The notes below the pieces were generated by a model. It did not search any database. It saw only the letters and a list, made by a program, of their open reading frames with translations, and was not told the origin of the DNA. Both the position numbers and the translations under genes were made by a program. Below are positions 17,038 through 26,107 of a stretch of 64,000 bases of DNA, piece by piece. Every line of letters starts with the position of its first letter. Position 1 is the stretch's first letter. Source of the stretch: Sinomonas mesophila (GTDB lineage Bacteria > Actinomycetota > Actinomycetes > Actinomycetales > Micrococcaceae); assembly GCF_001999765.1 (NCBI RefSeq), contig NZ_MTIC01000018.1, forward strand, positions 1 through 64,000, given 5' to 3'.

Positions 17038-17502
17038 TCAGCCGCCGTTGACCGAGAAGAGCTCCGCCCCGGCCTCGACGGCGCCCTCGGCGAGCGGCGT
17101 CGTCGTGCCCGGCTTGGTGTCGAGGACGACGACGGGGCTCACCATCGAGTAGCCGGCCGCGAGCGCGGGGGCCGGGTCGACGCGCATGATGACAGCGCCG
17201 GCGTCGACCGTGTCCCCCTTCGCGGCGAGCAGCTCGAAGCCCTCGCCCTGGAGCTTCACGGTGTCGATCCCCACGTGGGTGAGCACGCCCCGCCCCGAGG
17301 CGTCCACGACGACGAACGCGTGCGGGAGCAGCTTGACGATCTTCCCGGCGACCGGGGAGACGACCTCGAAGGACTCCCCCGCGGGCGGCTCGACGGCCGC
17401 GCCGGAGCCGACCATCTCGGCCGAGAACACGGGGTCGGGGACCTGGCCGATCGGGACGGCGGTGCCGGCCATGGGGGCCCGGACGATGAGCGCCGCCGCC
17501 AT
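17038..17502 (-). CDS. PTS glucose/N-acetylglucosamine-type IIA protein
   Basis: 154 residues. A soluble IIA(Glc) fold with MAGTAVPIGQVPDPVF near the start, the phosphorylated His in GVLTHVGIDTVKL, and the closing region TTTPLAEGAVEAGAELFSV. It accepts phosphate from HPr and passes it to IIB. Its ATG shares one base with the stop of the IIB gene (TGATG), so the two are translationally coupled. IIC lies divergently at 17914. Confidence 0.9.
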   Translation of the reverse strand: MAAALIVRAPMAGTAVPIGQVPDPVFSAEMVGSGAAVEPPAGESFEVVSPVAGKIVKLLPHAFVVVDASGRGVLTHVGIDTVKLQGEGFELLAAKGDTVDAGAVIMRVDPAPALAAGYSMVSPVVVLDTKPGTTTPLAEGAVEAGAELFSVNGG

Positions 17503-17732
17503 CAGAGGAGGTCCTCGATGTCCTCGGCGAGCGTGTCGGCCTCGGGGCCGACGATGACCTGGACGGCCGAGCCCGCGGCGAGCACGCCGTGCGCGCCGGC
17601 GGCCTTGAGCGCGCCCTCGTCGACGAGCGACGCGTCCTTGACCTCGGTGCGCAGGCGTGTGATGCACGCCTCGACCTCGACGATGTTCCCGGCTCCACCG
17701 AGCCCGGCGATGATCTTCTCTGCCTTCGACAT
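17502..17732 (-). CDS. PTS glucose/N-acetylglucosamine-type IIB protein
   Basis: 76 residues with an AAGGAG ribosome binding site. The active-site Cys that becomes phosphorylated is in EACITRLRTEVKD (Cys23), as in all IIB(Glc)-like domains. It is a free-standing IIB subunit, fitting with the separate IIA and IIC genes. The short divergent gap to IIC contains dre-like sites. Confidence 0.9.
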   Translation of the reverse strand: MSKAEKIIAGLGGAGNIVEVEACITRLRTEVKDASLVDEGALKAAGAHGVLAAGSAVQVIVGPEADTLAEDIEDLL

Positions 17733-17754
17733 GGCATGGCTCCTTCGCTGTCCT

Positions 17755-17773
17755 AGCTGGTCGTGGGACCAGT
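17755..17773. promoter_or_regulatory. dre-like palindrome upstream of the IIB/IIA genes
   Basis: AGCTGGTCGTGGGACCAGT contains the inverted repeat CTGGTC-GTGG-GACCAG, close to the DasR-responsive element (ACTGGTCTAGACCAGT). It lies about 23 bases upstream of the IIB start. Confidence 0.65.
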
Positions 17774-17802
17774 GTGTGCCGCTTCGCCCTGCGGGTCATC
17801 CC

Positions 17803-17851
17803 TTGACATCCCGCCGTGGCTCCGCTCACACTGAACTGGTCATAACCAGAC
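17803..17851. promoter_or_regulatory. promoter and dre-like site upstream of the IIC gene
   Basis: A -35-like TTGACA (17803-17808) is followed at 17834-17851 by AACTGGTCATAACCAGAC, which holds the inverted repeat CTGGT-CATA-ACCAG. A GntR-type (DasR/NagR-like) repressor responding to an amino-sugar phosphate could control both divergent PTS units. No such regulator gene is in the window. Confidence 0.55.
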
Positions 17852-17913
17852 AGTACCGGCTAGGACCGGCACTGCACAAGACCCCCAGATCCCATCCCGC
17901 AAAGGTGCACCCC

Positions 17914-19161
<1,248 letters not shown>

Positions 19162-19192
19162 CCCCCCGCTCCCTCGTCCTGCCCTCGCGCCC

Positions 19193-19228
19193 GGGCGCAC
19201 GACGGCGACCGCCCGCCGTCGTGCGCCC
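19193..19228. terminator. hairpin between IIC and nagB
   Basis: GGGCGCACGACGGCG pairs perfectly with CGCCGTCGTGCGCCC around a 6-base loop (15-bp stem). It probably attenuates read-through from IIC into nagB. The stem contains the GCACGACGGC word that recurs through the core parts of the window. Confidence 0.7.
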
Positions 19229-19265
19229 CTCACCGCCCGCCCGCCCACCACGAGAAAGCAGCAGC

Positions 19266-20045
19266 ATGGAGATCATCGTCCTGCCCGACCCCGACGCCGT
19301 GGCCCGCACCGCCGCCGACATCATCGAGGAGCGGCTCCGGCGCGGCCCCGCCGTCCTAGGCCTCGCGACCGGCTCGACCCCGCTCAGGACCTACCGCGAG
19401 CTCATCCGGCGCCACCGCGAGGAGGGCCTGAGCTTCGCCGACGCGCAGGGCTTCCCGCTCGACGAGTACGTGGGCCTGCCGGCCTCGCACCCGGAGTCGT
19501 ACCGCTCGGTGATCCGGCGCGAGATCGCGGACCACGTGGACTTCGCCCCGGGCGCGGTGCACGGGCTCGACGGCGAGGCCCCGGACCCGGCCGCCGAGGC
19601 CGAGCGGTACGAGCGCGCCATCGCCGAGGCCGGCGGCGTGGACGTGCAGATCCTGGGCATCGGCACGGACGGGCACATCGGCTTCAACGAGCCCATGTCC
19701 TCGCTCGCCTCGCGGACGCGGATCAAGACGCTCACGGCGCAGACCCGGCGGGACAACGCGCGCTTCTTCGACAGCATCGACGAGGTCCCCGAGCACGTCC
19801 TCACGCAGGGGCTCGGGACGATCATGGAGGCCCGGCACGTGATCCTCATCGGACTCGGCGAGGCCAAGGCGGAGGCCATCGCCGCCGCGGTCGAGGGCCC
19901 GCTGGCGGCTCTGTGCCCCGCGTCGGTGCTGCAGCTGCACCCGCACGTCACGGTCCTGGTCGACGAGCCCGCCGCCGCGCGCCTCGCGCACACGGAGTAC
20001 TACCAGTACACGTTCGGCCGGAAGCCCGCGTGGCAGGGGTTCTGA
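19266..20045 (+). CDS. nagB: glucosamine-6-phosphate deaminase
   Basis: 259 residues. The family landmarks are all present: [13 protein letters not shown] near residue 35, FPLDEYVGL with the catalytic Asp, and [15 protein letters not shown] with the catalytic His and Glu near residue 140. The enzyme turns glucosamine-6-phosphate into fructose-6-phosphate and ammonia. It follows the PTS permease and completes entry of amino sugar into glycolysis. The deacetylase NagA is not in the window. The length is normal for the family. Confidence 0.95.
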   Translation: MEIIVLPDPDAVARTAADIIEERLRRGPAVLGLATGSTPLRTYRELIRRHREEGLSFADAQGFPLDEYVGLPASHPESYRSVIRREIADHVDFAPGAVHGLDGEAPDPAAEAERYERAIAEAGGVDVQILGIGTDGHIGFNEPMSSLASRTRIKTLTAQTRRDNARFFDSIDEVPEHVLTQGLGTIMEARHVILIGLGEAKAEAIAAAVEGPLAALCPASVLQLHPHVTVLVDEPAAARLAHTEYYQYTFGRKPAWQGF

Positions 20046-20818
20046 GGCCGGGGCCCGAGTCTGCTCCGCGCAGCCTCGCGACGGTTGGCCCGGCGCTCGA
20101 GTTCGCCGTCGAGTCCGCCGCGGGGGCGCGGGTCGCCCTGGCCGCCGGGGCGGACCGGGTGGAGCTGTGCGCGGCCTTGGCAGAGACCGGCGGCGTCACG
20201 CCGGGCATCGGCGTGATCGAGGCCGCGTGCGCGGTCGGGATCCCCGTGCACGTGCTGGTCCGGCCGCGGGCGGGCGGCTTCGCCTACACGGCCGAGGAGC
20301 TCAAGGGCATCGAGGCCGATGCCGTCGCCGCGATCCGCGCGGGCGCGGCGGGGGTCGTCGTCGGGATGCTCTCGGCCGACGGCGGGCCGGACGCCGAGGC
20401 GCTCGGCCGGGTCGCCACCGCGGTGCGTACCGAGGACCCGGGCGCGGAGGTGACCTTCCACCGGGCGTTCGACGCCGCGCTGGCCGCGGGCGCGCTGGGC
20501 ACGGACGGACGGGCCGCTGATGGTCTGGCCGCCGAAGCCTTGGCCCGGATCGCGCGGGCAGGCGCCGACCGGGTCCTCACGAGCGGCGGGGCGCCGGATT
20601 GCGGCCGGGGGCTCGCGGGGCTGCGGCGGCTCGTCGGGCTGGGCCGGGTGCACGCGCCGGGGCTGCAGGTCATGGCCGGCGGCGGCGTGACCGCGGGGCT
20701 CGTGCCGGAGCTCCTCGCGGCCGGGGTGCACGCCGTGCACGCCTCGGCGCGCGGGGGCTCGGGCGTCATCGACCCGGCGGTCGCCGCCGGGATCGCCACG
20801 GCAGTGCGGGGCCTGTAG
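20030..20818 (+). CDS. CutC-family protein
   Basis: 262 residues using the GTG at 20030, which overlaps the nagB end by 16 bases; no closer ATG exists. The TIM-barrel landmarks of the CutC family are clear: [43 protein letters not shown] and [12 protein letters not shown]. The family was named for copper homeostasis in E. coli, but its biochemical role is unsettled. The overlap with nagB suggests coupling with amino-sugar use. Confidence 0.85.
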   Translation: MAGVLRPGPESAPRSLATVGPALEFAVESAAGARVALAAGADRVELCAALAETGGVTPGIGVIEAACAVGIPVHVLVRPRAGGFAYTAEELKGIEADAVAAIRAGAAGVVVGMLSADGGPDAEALGRVATAVRTEDPGAEVTFHRAFDAALAAGALGTDGRAADGLAAEALARIARAGADRVLTSGGAPDCGRGLAGLRRLVGLGRVHAPGLQVMAGGGVTAGLVPELLAAGVHAVHASARGGSGVIDPAVAAGIATAVRGL

Positions 20819-20839
20819 GGCCGCCTCCACCCGGAGTCC

Positions 20840-20863
20840 GGTCCGCGAGCCCGGCCGCGGACC
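20840..20863. terminator. hairpin downstream of cutC
   Basis: GGTCCGCG and CGCGGACC form an 8-bp stem around AGCCCGGC, 22 bases after the cutC stop. There is no T-run. Probably a transcription terminator for the nag unit. Confidence 0.5.
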
Positions 20864-20979
20864 CCGAGAGGCGTCCGTTCCTGCTCACGATGGGCCAGCT
20901 GCATCGCTTCAACGCGGCGTGTCGCACCCGACTCGCCGGGCCCCAAGGGCCACGACGAACACGGGCGGACAGGCCCGGC

Positions 20980-21630
20980 TCACCCCTCGCGCCGAGTGGC
21001 CCTGATGACGGCGTCGTGGAGGGTCATGGCGTGCCCCGGCCTCCTCATGACCGTCCGCGCCCGCCGGTCCGCGGTCTCGACGCGCCAGCCGTCGCGCCCG
21101 AGGCGTGCGGCGACGTCCTCCGGCCGGACCGACGCTGCCGGCGGGTGGGCGTGCGGCAGGCCTGTCGGGGCGCCCGCCGCGGCCGGGGCCTCCAGATGCC
21201 CGACGACGAGGAGGGTCCCGCCGGGGGCGACCCACCGCGAGAGCTGCTCGTAGAGGTCGAGCTGGGGCATCGAGGCGTGGGCGTAGTTGGTCATGACAAG
21301 ATCGAAGCGGCCCTCCGGTTCCCACGCCGTCAGGTCCGCCTGGAGCCAGGTGACTGGGCGGGGAAGGGCGAGGCCCGCAGCGCGCGCCGCGGCCTGCTCG
21401 AGCGCGTGGCCCGAGACGTCCGCTGCGGTGACTCGCCAGCCCCTGGCCGCAAGCCAGATCGCCTCGGCACCGTGCCCGCAGCCCGCGTCCAGCGCCGTTC
21501 CCGGGACAAGCGCCCCGATCTCGTCGACGACGTGGGGATTGGCCGTCCCGCCGCCGTGCTCCGCTGGTGACGCCCCGCTCAGGCTCGTCCAGTGGGTCTC
21601 CCAGTACTGCTCGTCGAAGGCGTGCGTCAT
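20980..21630 (-). CDS. SAM-dependent methyltransferase, class I
   Basis: 216 residues from the ATG at 21630 (MTHAFDEQYWETHW). SAM motif I reads ALDAGCGHGAEAIWLA, motif II ADVSGHALEQA, and the post-motif VAPGGTLLVVGHLE is present, as in small-molecule methyltransferases of the UbiE/tehB kind. Its start overlaps the stop of the flavin reductase gene by four bases (ATGA), so the two form one operon. Substrate unknown. Confidence 0.85.
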   Translation of the reverse strand: MTHAFDEQYWETHWTSLSGASPAEHGGGTANPHVVDEIGALVPGTALDAGCGHGAEAIWLAARGWRVTAADVSGHALEQAAARAAGLALPRPVTWLQADLTAWEPEGRFDLVMTNYAHASMPQLDLYEQLSRWVAPGGTLLVVGHLEAPAAAGAPTGLPHAHPPAASVRPEDVAARLGRDGWRVETADRRARTVMRRPGHAMTLHDAVIRATRREG

Positions 21631-22574
21631 GAGCCGGCCCCCGTTCCGAGCCGGGCCGCCAGTGGGGAGGCCGGTGGGGCGGCGGCCCCCATCAGGAGAT
21701 CGGCGTTGAGGGAGGCGGCCGCGGAGGCCCCGGACACCATCGCCGCGAGGTCGCTCGAGTTGCCTGCGGCCCACACGCCCGGGACGTCGGTCTTCCCCAT
21801 GGCATCGGCCGGGATGTGGACGCCGAGGGGATGTTGGGCAGGCGTCCCGCCGAGCTGCTCATAGAGGGCCGTCCGGGCGACGAACCGCGGAGCGACCACT
21901 ACGGCGTCCGCAGCGACCTCGCGGCCATCCGCCAGGGCGACCGCCCGGAGCCCGCCGCCCTCCGACGTCAGGCCCGCCACCCTGCCCTCGACGAGGCGGA
22001 TGCCGAGGGCGGCGAGCTGCGCCCGGGCGGCGTCGTCCAGATCCGCCTCGTGGAGGAACACGGTGACGTCCTCGCTCAGCTGCCGGAACAGCAGGGCCTG
22101 GTGGACCGCCCTCGCATCCGTCGCGAGCACGCCGATGCGCCGGCCGCGCACCTCCCAGCCATGACAGTAGGGGCAGTGCAGCACGCTGCGGCCCCACAGC
22201 TCCCGGACGCCCGGGACCTCGGGCAGCTCGTCGACGAGGCCCGTGGCGAGGAGCAGCCTGCGGGCGCGGATGGTCCTGCCGTCCGCGAGCCCCAGCTCGA
22301 AGCCGCCCTCCCCAAGACTGGCCGACACGGCCTGGCCATGCTCGAGGCGTGCGCCGTAGCCCTGCGCCTCGCGCCTGCCCTCGGCGAGGAGCTCCAGCGG
22401 CGGGACGCCCTCGCGCCCCAGCACGTTGTGCGCGCCGGCCGCGGGGGCGTTGCGCGGTTCGCCGCCGTCGACGACGACGACCGAGCGGCGCGAGCGAGCG
22501 AGGGCCACGGCTGCGCTGAGCCCCGAGAAGCCCCCGCCGGCAATGGCGACGTCGTAGATCCCGTGTGATTCCAT
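21627..22574 (-). CDS. thioredoxin-reductase-like FAD/NAD(P) oxidoreductase
   Basis: 315 residues from the ATG at 22574 behind AGGAGG. FAD-binding AGGGFSGLSAAVALA opens the protein. A redox CxxC (HCPYCHG) near residue 133, an NAD(P)-site-like GRRIGVLATDARAVHQ, and a C-terminal FAD segment ending VPGVWAAGNSSDLAAM follow. This matches TrxB-like enzymes that act outside the thioredoxin system, often next to XRE-cupin or Rrf2-type regulators. It pairs with the methyltransferase and is divergent from the XRE-cupin gene that probably controls both. Confidence 0.88.
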   Translation of the reverse strand: MESHGIYDVAIAGGGFSGLSAAVALARSRRSVVVVDGGEPRNAPAAGAHNVLGREGVPPLELLAEGRREAQGYGARLEHGQAVSASLGEGGFELGLADGRTIRARRLLLATGLVDELPEVPGVRELWGRSVLHCPYCHGWEVRGRRIGVLATDARAVHQALLFRQLSEDVTVFLHEADLDDAARAQLAALGIRLVEGRVAGLTSEGGGLRAVALADGREVAADAVVVAPRFVARTALYEQLGGTPAQHPLGVHIPADAMGKTDVPGVWAAGNSSDLAAMVSGASAAASLNADLLMGAAAPPASPLAARLGTGAGS

Positions 22575-22620
22575 GGTTGCCTCCTTCTGGAGAACCATTC
22601 TCATAAGAGTCCCTCAAGGA

Positions 22621-22647
22621 TGGCAATCCGTTTTGCCACTATGGCAA
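22621..22647. promoter_or_regulatory. overlapping palindromic operator
   Basis: TGGCAA (22621-22626), TTGCCA (22633-22638) and TGGCAA (22642-22647) form two inverted-repeat pairs; the last two make TTGCCA-CTA-TGGCAA, a perfect palindrome. It lies just before the XRE-cupin start and upstream of the divergent reductase gene, the expected place for autoregulation. Confidence 0.65.
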
Positions 22648-22656
22648 ACTGGGTGC

Positions 22657-23244
22657 ATGCCCGACGCACCCGGCTCCTTCGACGACCTCCTGAACGACGT
22701 CGGCGGCCGGCTGCGCGCCATCCGCGCCGGGCGGAGCCTGACCCTCGCGGACGTCTCGGTCGCGACGGGGATCTCCGTGAGCACGCTGTCCCGGCTCGAA
22801 TCCGGAAGCCGGCGCCCGACGCTCGAGCTCCTGCTGCCGCTAGCGCGGACCTACGGCGTCCCCCTCGACGAGCTCGTGGGCGCCCCGGCCGTGGGCGATC
22901 CGCGCGTCCACATTCGGCCCATCCGCCGCCATGGGCAGACCATCCTGCCCCTGAGCCGCGGGGCCAGCGGGGTGACCGCCTTCAAGCACGTCCTCCCAGG
23001 GAGGTCCACCCCCGAGGATCCTCGCCCGCGCGTCCATCCCGGGCACGAGTGGCTCTACGTCCTGGCGGGCCGCCTCCGCCTCGTCCTGGGCGGCCGCGAG
23101 TTCCTGCTCGAGGCCGGCGAGGCCGCCGAGTTCGACACCCGCACTCCGCACTGGTTCGGCGCGGGCGGGCCGCAGGCGGTCGAGTTCATCAGCCTCTTCG
23201 GCCCACGCGGCGAGCGGGTCCACGTCAGCGAGCTCGGCGAGTAG
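22657..23244 (+). CDS. XRE-family regulator with cupin sensor domain
   Basis: 195 residues. Residues 12-65 form the XRE helix-turn-helix (RLRAIRAGRSLTLADVSVAT, then ISVSTLSRLESGSRRPTLEL). The C-terminal cupin (residues 105-185) contains HPGHEWLYVLAGRLRLVLG and EFDTRTPHWFGAG. Such proteins repress neighbouring metabolic genes. It is divergent from the reductase/methyltransferase operon with a palindrome between them. The start is only nine bases from the palindrome, so the transcript may be leaderless. Confidence 0.88.
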   Translation: MPDAPGSFDDLLNDVGGRLRAIRAGRSLTLADVSVATGISVSTLSRLESGSRRPTLELLLPLARTYGVPLDELVGAPAVGDPRVHIRPIRRHGQTILPLSRGASGVTAFKHVLPGRSTPEDPRPRVHPGHEWLYVLAGRLRLVLGGREFLLEAGEAAEFDTRTPHWFGAGGPQAVEFISLFGPRGERVHVSELGE

Positions 23245-23351
23245 CCAGCCGCAACGTCACAGCCGGAGGGCGGCCCTACCCGCTCGTCCCGGAATGGGCC
23301 GGCTGCGGGCCGACCCATGAGTGGGCGCGACCCGCACAAGGACCGGCGGGA

Positions 23352-23569
23352 CATGGCCCGAGCGGAAGACGCCGAACTCGCGCGCGAGGCCCGGCCCGCC
23401 GTCGTGCGCCCTGTCAGCGGGCACGAGGGCGAGGATCCCGGCCAGGGCGAGGACGCCGATCGCAACGATGGCCCAGAAGGTCGAGCGCCAGCCGAGTTCC
23501 TGGCAGAGGAAGGTCCCGAAGGGAACGCCGGGAACGTTGGCCGCCGTCAGCCCGGTGAACATCACGGCG
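23352..23569 (-). pseudogene. MFS transporter fragment, partial copy of the gene at 41294-42526
   Basis: The minus strand reads MFTGLTAANVPGVPFGTF, ELGWRSTFWAIVAIG and ALVPADRAHDGGPGL, almost identical to the middle of the intact MFS gene at 41294-42526 (its bases about 41926-42140). The DNA match covers about 215 bases with only scattered changes. Both gene ends are missing, and at about 23570 the similarity stops at a junction with a DUF5655 remnant. This is a recombination scar with no function of its own. Confidence 0.8.
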
Positions 23570-23739
23570 AACCTTCTGGTCTACCTCAAGCTCGACCCGG
23601 CAGCCGTCCAGGAAGGCTTCGGCCGGGACGTGAGCGAGCATCGGACATTGCGGCCGGCGACCTGGAGCAACGGGTCACCGATGATTCCCAGTGGACGCTC
23701 GTGGAGGAACTCACCCGGCGGGCCTACACGGCAAACTAG
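23570..23739 (+). pseudogene. DUF5655-domain C-terminal remnant
   Basis: NLLVYLKLDPAAVQEGFGRD followed, one frame over, by GDLEQRVTDDSQWTLVEELT and RRAYTAN with a stop at 23737-23739. The pattern YLKLDP, RDV, GDLE and a closing RAY is the tail of DUF5655 proteins. A frameshift lies near 23640, and the N-terminus is replaced by the MFS fragment on the other strand. Confidence 0.55.
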
Positions 23740-23909
23740 CGCCCCGATCCCACATCGACTTCTGTCAGGGATCCGAGCGGCCTCCCTCAAGACCCCGTCG
23801 CCCGGCGCATCCACTCGCCTCGCAGAAATGTCGGGCGGATGTGGCACGATCCTTGTGTGACATCGACTTCCTCATCCCCTCTGGGGCGGCCACTACGTAA
23901 TCGATGGGG

Positions 23910-23935
23910 GCTACGCGGAGCGCGTTCCGCGTAGC
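23910..23935. promoter_or_regulatory. perfect hairpin in the leader of the 82-residue gene
   Basis: GCTACGCGGA and TCCGCGTAGC form a 10-bp stem around GCGCGT, 35 bases upstream of the ATG at 23971. It may be a protein or RNA binding site or a terminator of upstream transcripts. There is no T-run. Confidence 0.5.
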
Positions 23936-23970
23936 GGCGCGCCAGCCGCCAAGTGAAAGGAAGTCGTTCC

Positions 23971-24219
23971 ATGCCCAAGTCCAAGATCGCCAAGAACCCC
24001 GTCGTCCCCACCCTCTCCTACACCGATTCCAAGGGGATGGGAGAGAAGCTCGTGGTGTGGCCGAGCGTTCTCGATGATGACCCGTGCATCCAGATCGATC
24101 CCGACCACATGTGTGAGACGAGTCGCGCTGTCTACTTCCGCAGGGAGGACGCGGCCAAGCTCGCCACGGCCATTCTCGCCGCCGGGATGATGAAGCCCCA
24201 GGGCAAGAAGGGCAGGTAG
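23971..24219 (+). CDS. small hypothetical protein
   Basis: 82 residues from the ATG at 23971, with GAAAGGAAG upstream as ribosome binding site. It is basic at both ends (MPKSKIAKN, QGKKGR) with a mixed middle (KLVVWPSVLDDDPCIQIDPD, then ETSRAVYFRREDAAKLATAI). No membrane segment or known motif. A clean ribosome binding site, an upstream hairpin and a terminator-like hairpin just after the stop argue that it is a real single-gene unit within the mobile island. Confidence 0.6.
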   Translation: MPKSKIAKNPVVPTLSYTDSKGMGEKLVVWPSVLDDDPCIQIDPDHMCETSRAVYFRREDAAKLATAILAAGMMKPQGKKGR

Positions 24220-24227
24220 AACCGGGC

Positions 24228-24264
24228 GCGGGAAGGCAGGAGTTCACCCTCATTGCCTTCCCGC
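24228..24264. terminator. terminator-like hairpin
   Basis: GCGGGAAGGCA (24228-24238) pairs with TGCCTTCCCGC (24254-24264) around a 15-base loop, eight bases after the stop of the 82-residue gene. No T-run follows. Confidence 0.6.
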
Positions 24265-24389
24265 CTCGGTCGGGGTCCCGGAAGCACTCGGGAAGAATCG
24301 GGCGGATACGGCTGATCTGGGCCTGACTGGCTGGTGGTGAGGTCGGCGTGTGCCCGCTCGACCGCCTCGGGATGGCGCTGGCGTCTGTC

Positions 24390-24903
24390 GTGCTCAGCCA
24401 GGGCGTGGTAGATGCTGGCCAGGCGGGGTTCCGCCCCCGCTGCCGGTGGGGATGATCAGGTCCTTGCGGATCGAGGCGACGGGTTCGCCCGCGGCGCATC
24501 TCCAGTACGATGCCGTGCGCGGTGAGGTAGTCGGCCAGCGCAGTCAGCTCGGCGGAGTCGCGGCCGAGCCGCTTCGTCTCGTACACGGTGAGGATGACCC
24601 GGCAGTGCGGGGCGTGCGCCTTGATTTGCAGGCACGCCTCCAACGCCTTTTCGAACTCGGGGCGGACGCGGACGCGGACGCGGGTGGAGACCTTCTCGGC
24701 GAAGATCTTCTCGCGCGGATGCCGGCCGCGGCCAGGGCATCCAGCTGGGACTGGAGCTCCTGGGTGAGGTGGGAGCAGCGGGCGTAGCCGATGCGGATGT
24801 CCGCGCTCGGCGTGTCCGCCGGGAAGACGAAATCCTCGGGCTCGTGGCTCAGTGACACAGAGTGAATCGCAATCGGCGAGGTCCTGCGTGGGGACGTCGA
24901 CAT
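24390..24903 (-). pseudogene. serine recombinase (resolvase/invertase) remnant
   Basis: The minus strand contains RIGYARCSHLTQELQSQLDA with the catalytic Ser-like position, then in another frame EKIFAEKVSTRVRVRPEFEK-like sequence, CRVILTVYETKRLGRDSAEL and ALADYLTAHGIVLEMRRG, the order of a resolvase catalytic domain. At least one frameshift (near 24720) breaks it and the HTH end is scrambled. It is a different and older copy than tniR at 30031/38396. Confidence 0.65.
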
Positions 24904-25251
24904 AGCCGTCTGAGCCCTCCGCCTCCTCTATGCGGAGAACCCGCTGAGGAGGTGGCACGAGTCAGGCCATAGGTACTTGCCGTTGAAGAGGACGCGTACC
25001 TACTACTCAGGCCGGAAATGTTCCTCGGTGGTCTACTGGGAGGCGTGTTGCAGGCTGTTCCAAGGCCCCATCGGGCGGGCATATGACGCACCCACGAAAT
25101 CCGCGGCGTGATGTGTGCACTCTCTAGAACGCGAGTAGCGGACACTGACGGGACGGGCCATAGCATTCAGGAACCCTGCGGTTAGGGACTTGTCCCGACT
25201 CTCTTGTCCCGGTCATCTAGGGACTTTCGAACCATCAAGGGAGAATCTTCC
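24904..25251. other. intergenic stretch in the mobile island, nothing recognised
   Basis: No protein-like frame and no clear repeat was found. The last 15 bases contain AGGGAGA (about 25238-25244), the ribosome binding site of the secreted-protein gene that follows. Confidence 0.4.
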
Positions 25252-25716
25252 ATGAAACGCTGGATCGCACCCCTCGCAGTCACCGCCGCACTATTCGCAA
25301 GTACGGCCGCCGCAGCCCCGCCACAGAATATCGACGTAACCTTCGAGTGGCCCTGCCCAGACTTCGACGCAACGCTGCATGTCACCGGTAAGAGCGGGTT
25401 CATTTCAGTTCCGGGTGGATTCAAACTCATCGCTCCGGATCAAACGGTTACGATCACGGGTCCCACAGGCGAAACAGTGAGCTACGTCATCACGGGAGTG
25501 ACCCACGTGGAGGTTCTATCCGACGGGAGCTTGGACGTCACGGCAACTGGATTGAACGTGGTCTTGGTGCCCGACGTGAAGAAGAAGCATCCAGCTGGTT
25601 TGTTCCTCACGACTGGCACGGTCAGTTGGACTCTCAACCCCGATTTCTCCGAGAAGACGCTGTTTACTTCCGAAGGTGGCACGGTCACTGACGTTTGCGA
25701 ACTCATAGCGCCGTAA
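25252..25716 (+). CDS. small secreted protein of unknown function
   Basis: 154 residues with an AGGGAGA ribosome binding site. A clear Sec signal peptide (MKRWIAPLAVTAALFASTAA) is cleaved near AAA-PP. The mature protein is beta-rich, with one early Cys (WPCPDFD) and one late Cys (VTDVCELIAP) that could pair. Segments such as SVPGGFKLIAPDQTVTITG resemble small actinobacterial exported proteins of unknown role. Codon use is less GC-biased than in core genes. It lies just outside the Tni transposon. Confidence 0.65.
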   Translation: MKRWIAPLAVTAALFASTAAAAPPQNIDVTFEWPCPDFDATLHVTGKSGFISVPGGFKLIAPDQTVTITGPTGETVSYVITGVTHVEVLSDGSLDVTATGLNVVLVPDVKKKHPAGLFLTTGTVSWTLNPDFSEKTLFTSEGGTVTDVCELIAP

Positions 25717-25799
25717 CGCGAACCAGATGTGGGCACCCCCGCCCCCAGTTCGGGGCTGCCCCTCCTGTTCGCCTAACCTCCCCCCTGACGGTTCTTCGG

Positions 25800-25950
25800 A
25801 TCTAAACTGGTTCTGGGTTCTTCTCCATGGGCGGTGGCCGCCTGCGGATAGCAGGCATCTGAGTCTGTCGTTGGTGAAGTTGCGGAATCCGCGGGGGATG
25901 CGGCGTGTGGTCTCGATGACGCCGTTGACGGCCTCGGTGGGCCCGTTGCA
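25800..25950 (-). pseudogene. ISL3-family transposase C-terminal remnant
   Basis: The minus strand reads GPTEAVNGVIETTRRIPRGF then RNFTNDRLRCLLSAGG, the standard end of ISL3 (IS1167-like) transposases (GPTEAxNGxxExxRR...GFRNxxxxRxRxLL). Everything upstream in the transposase is missing. It lies next to the left flank of the Tni transposon and shows earlier IS activity at the site. Confidence 0.75.
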
Positions 25951-25984
25951 ATCTCCGGCCGGAGATTTCGGATCGAGTGACGAG

Positions 25985-25989
25985 CGGAC
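25985..25989. repeat. 5-bp target duplication, left copy
   Basis: CGGAC directly before the TGTCA left end of the Tni transposon; repeated at 39827-39831 after the right end. Confidence 0.85.
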
Positions 25990-26084
25990 TGTCAAATTTC
26001 GAAGTCGTCTGCACAGATGACCGCGCAAGCGCGGGCTTGTGCAGGGGACTTCGTGCATCCGGCGTGTCCGAAGTCCTCTGCGCG
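25990..26084. repeat. left end with three TniA-binding-like repeats
   Basis: The 16-base word CGAAGTCGTCTGCACA (26000-26015) recurs inverted at 26039-26053 (TGCAGGGGACTTCG) and direct at 26069-26084 (CGAAGTCCTCTGCGCG). Tn7/Tni elements carry such arrays of transposase sites at their ends. Confidence 0.75.
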
Positions 26085-26107
26085 GATATGCGTCGTTTGA
26101 TGGTGGC

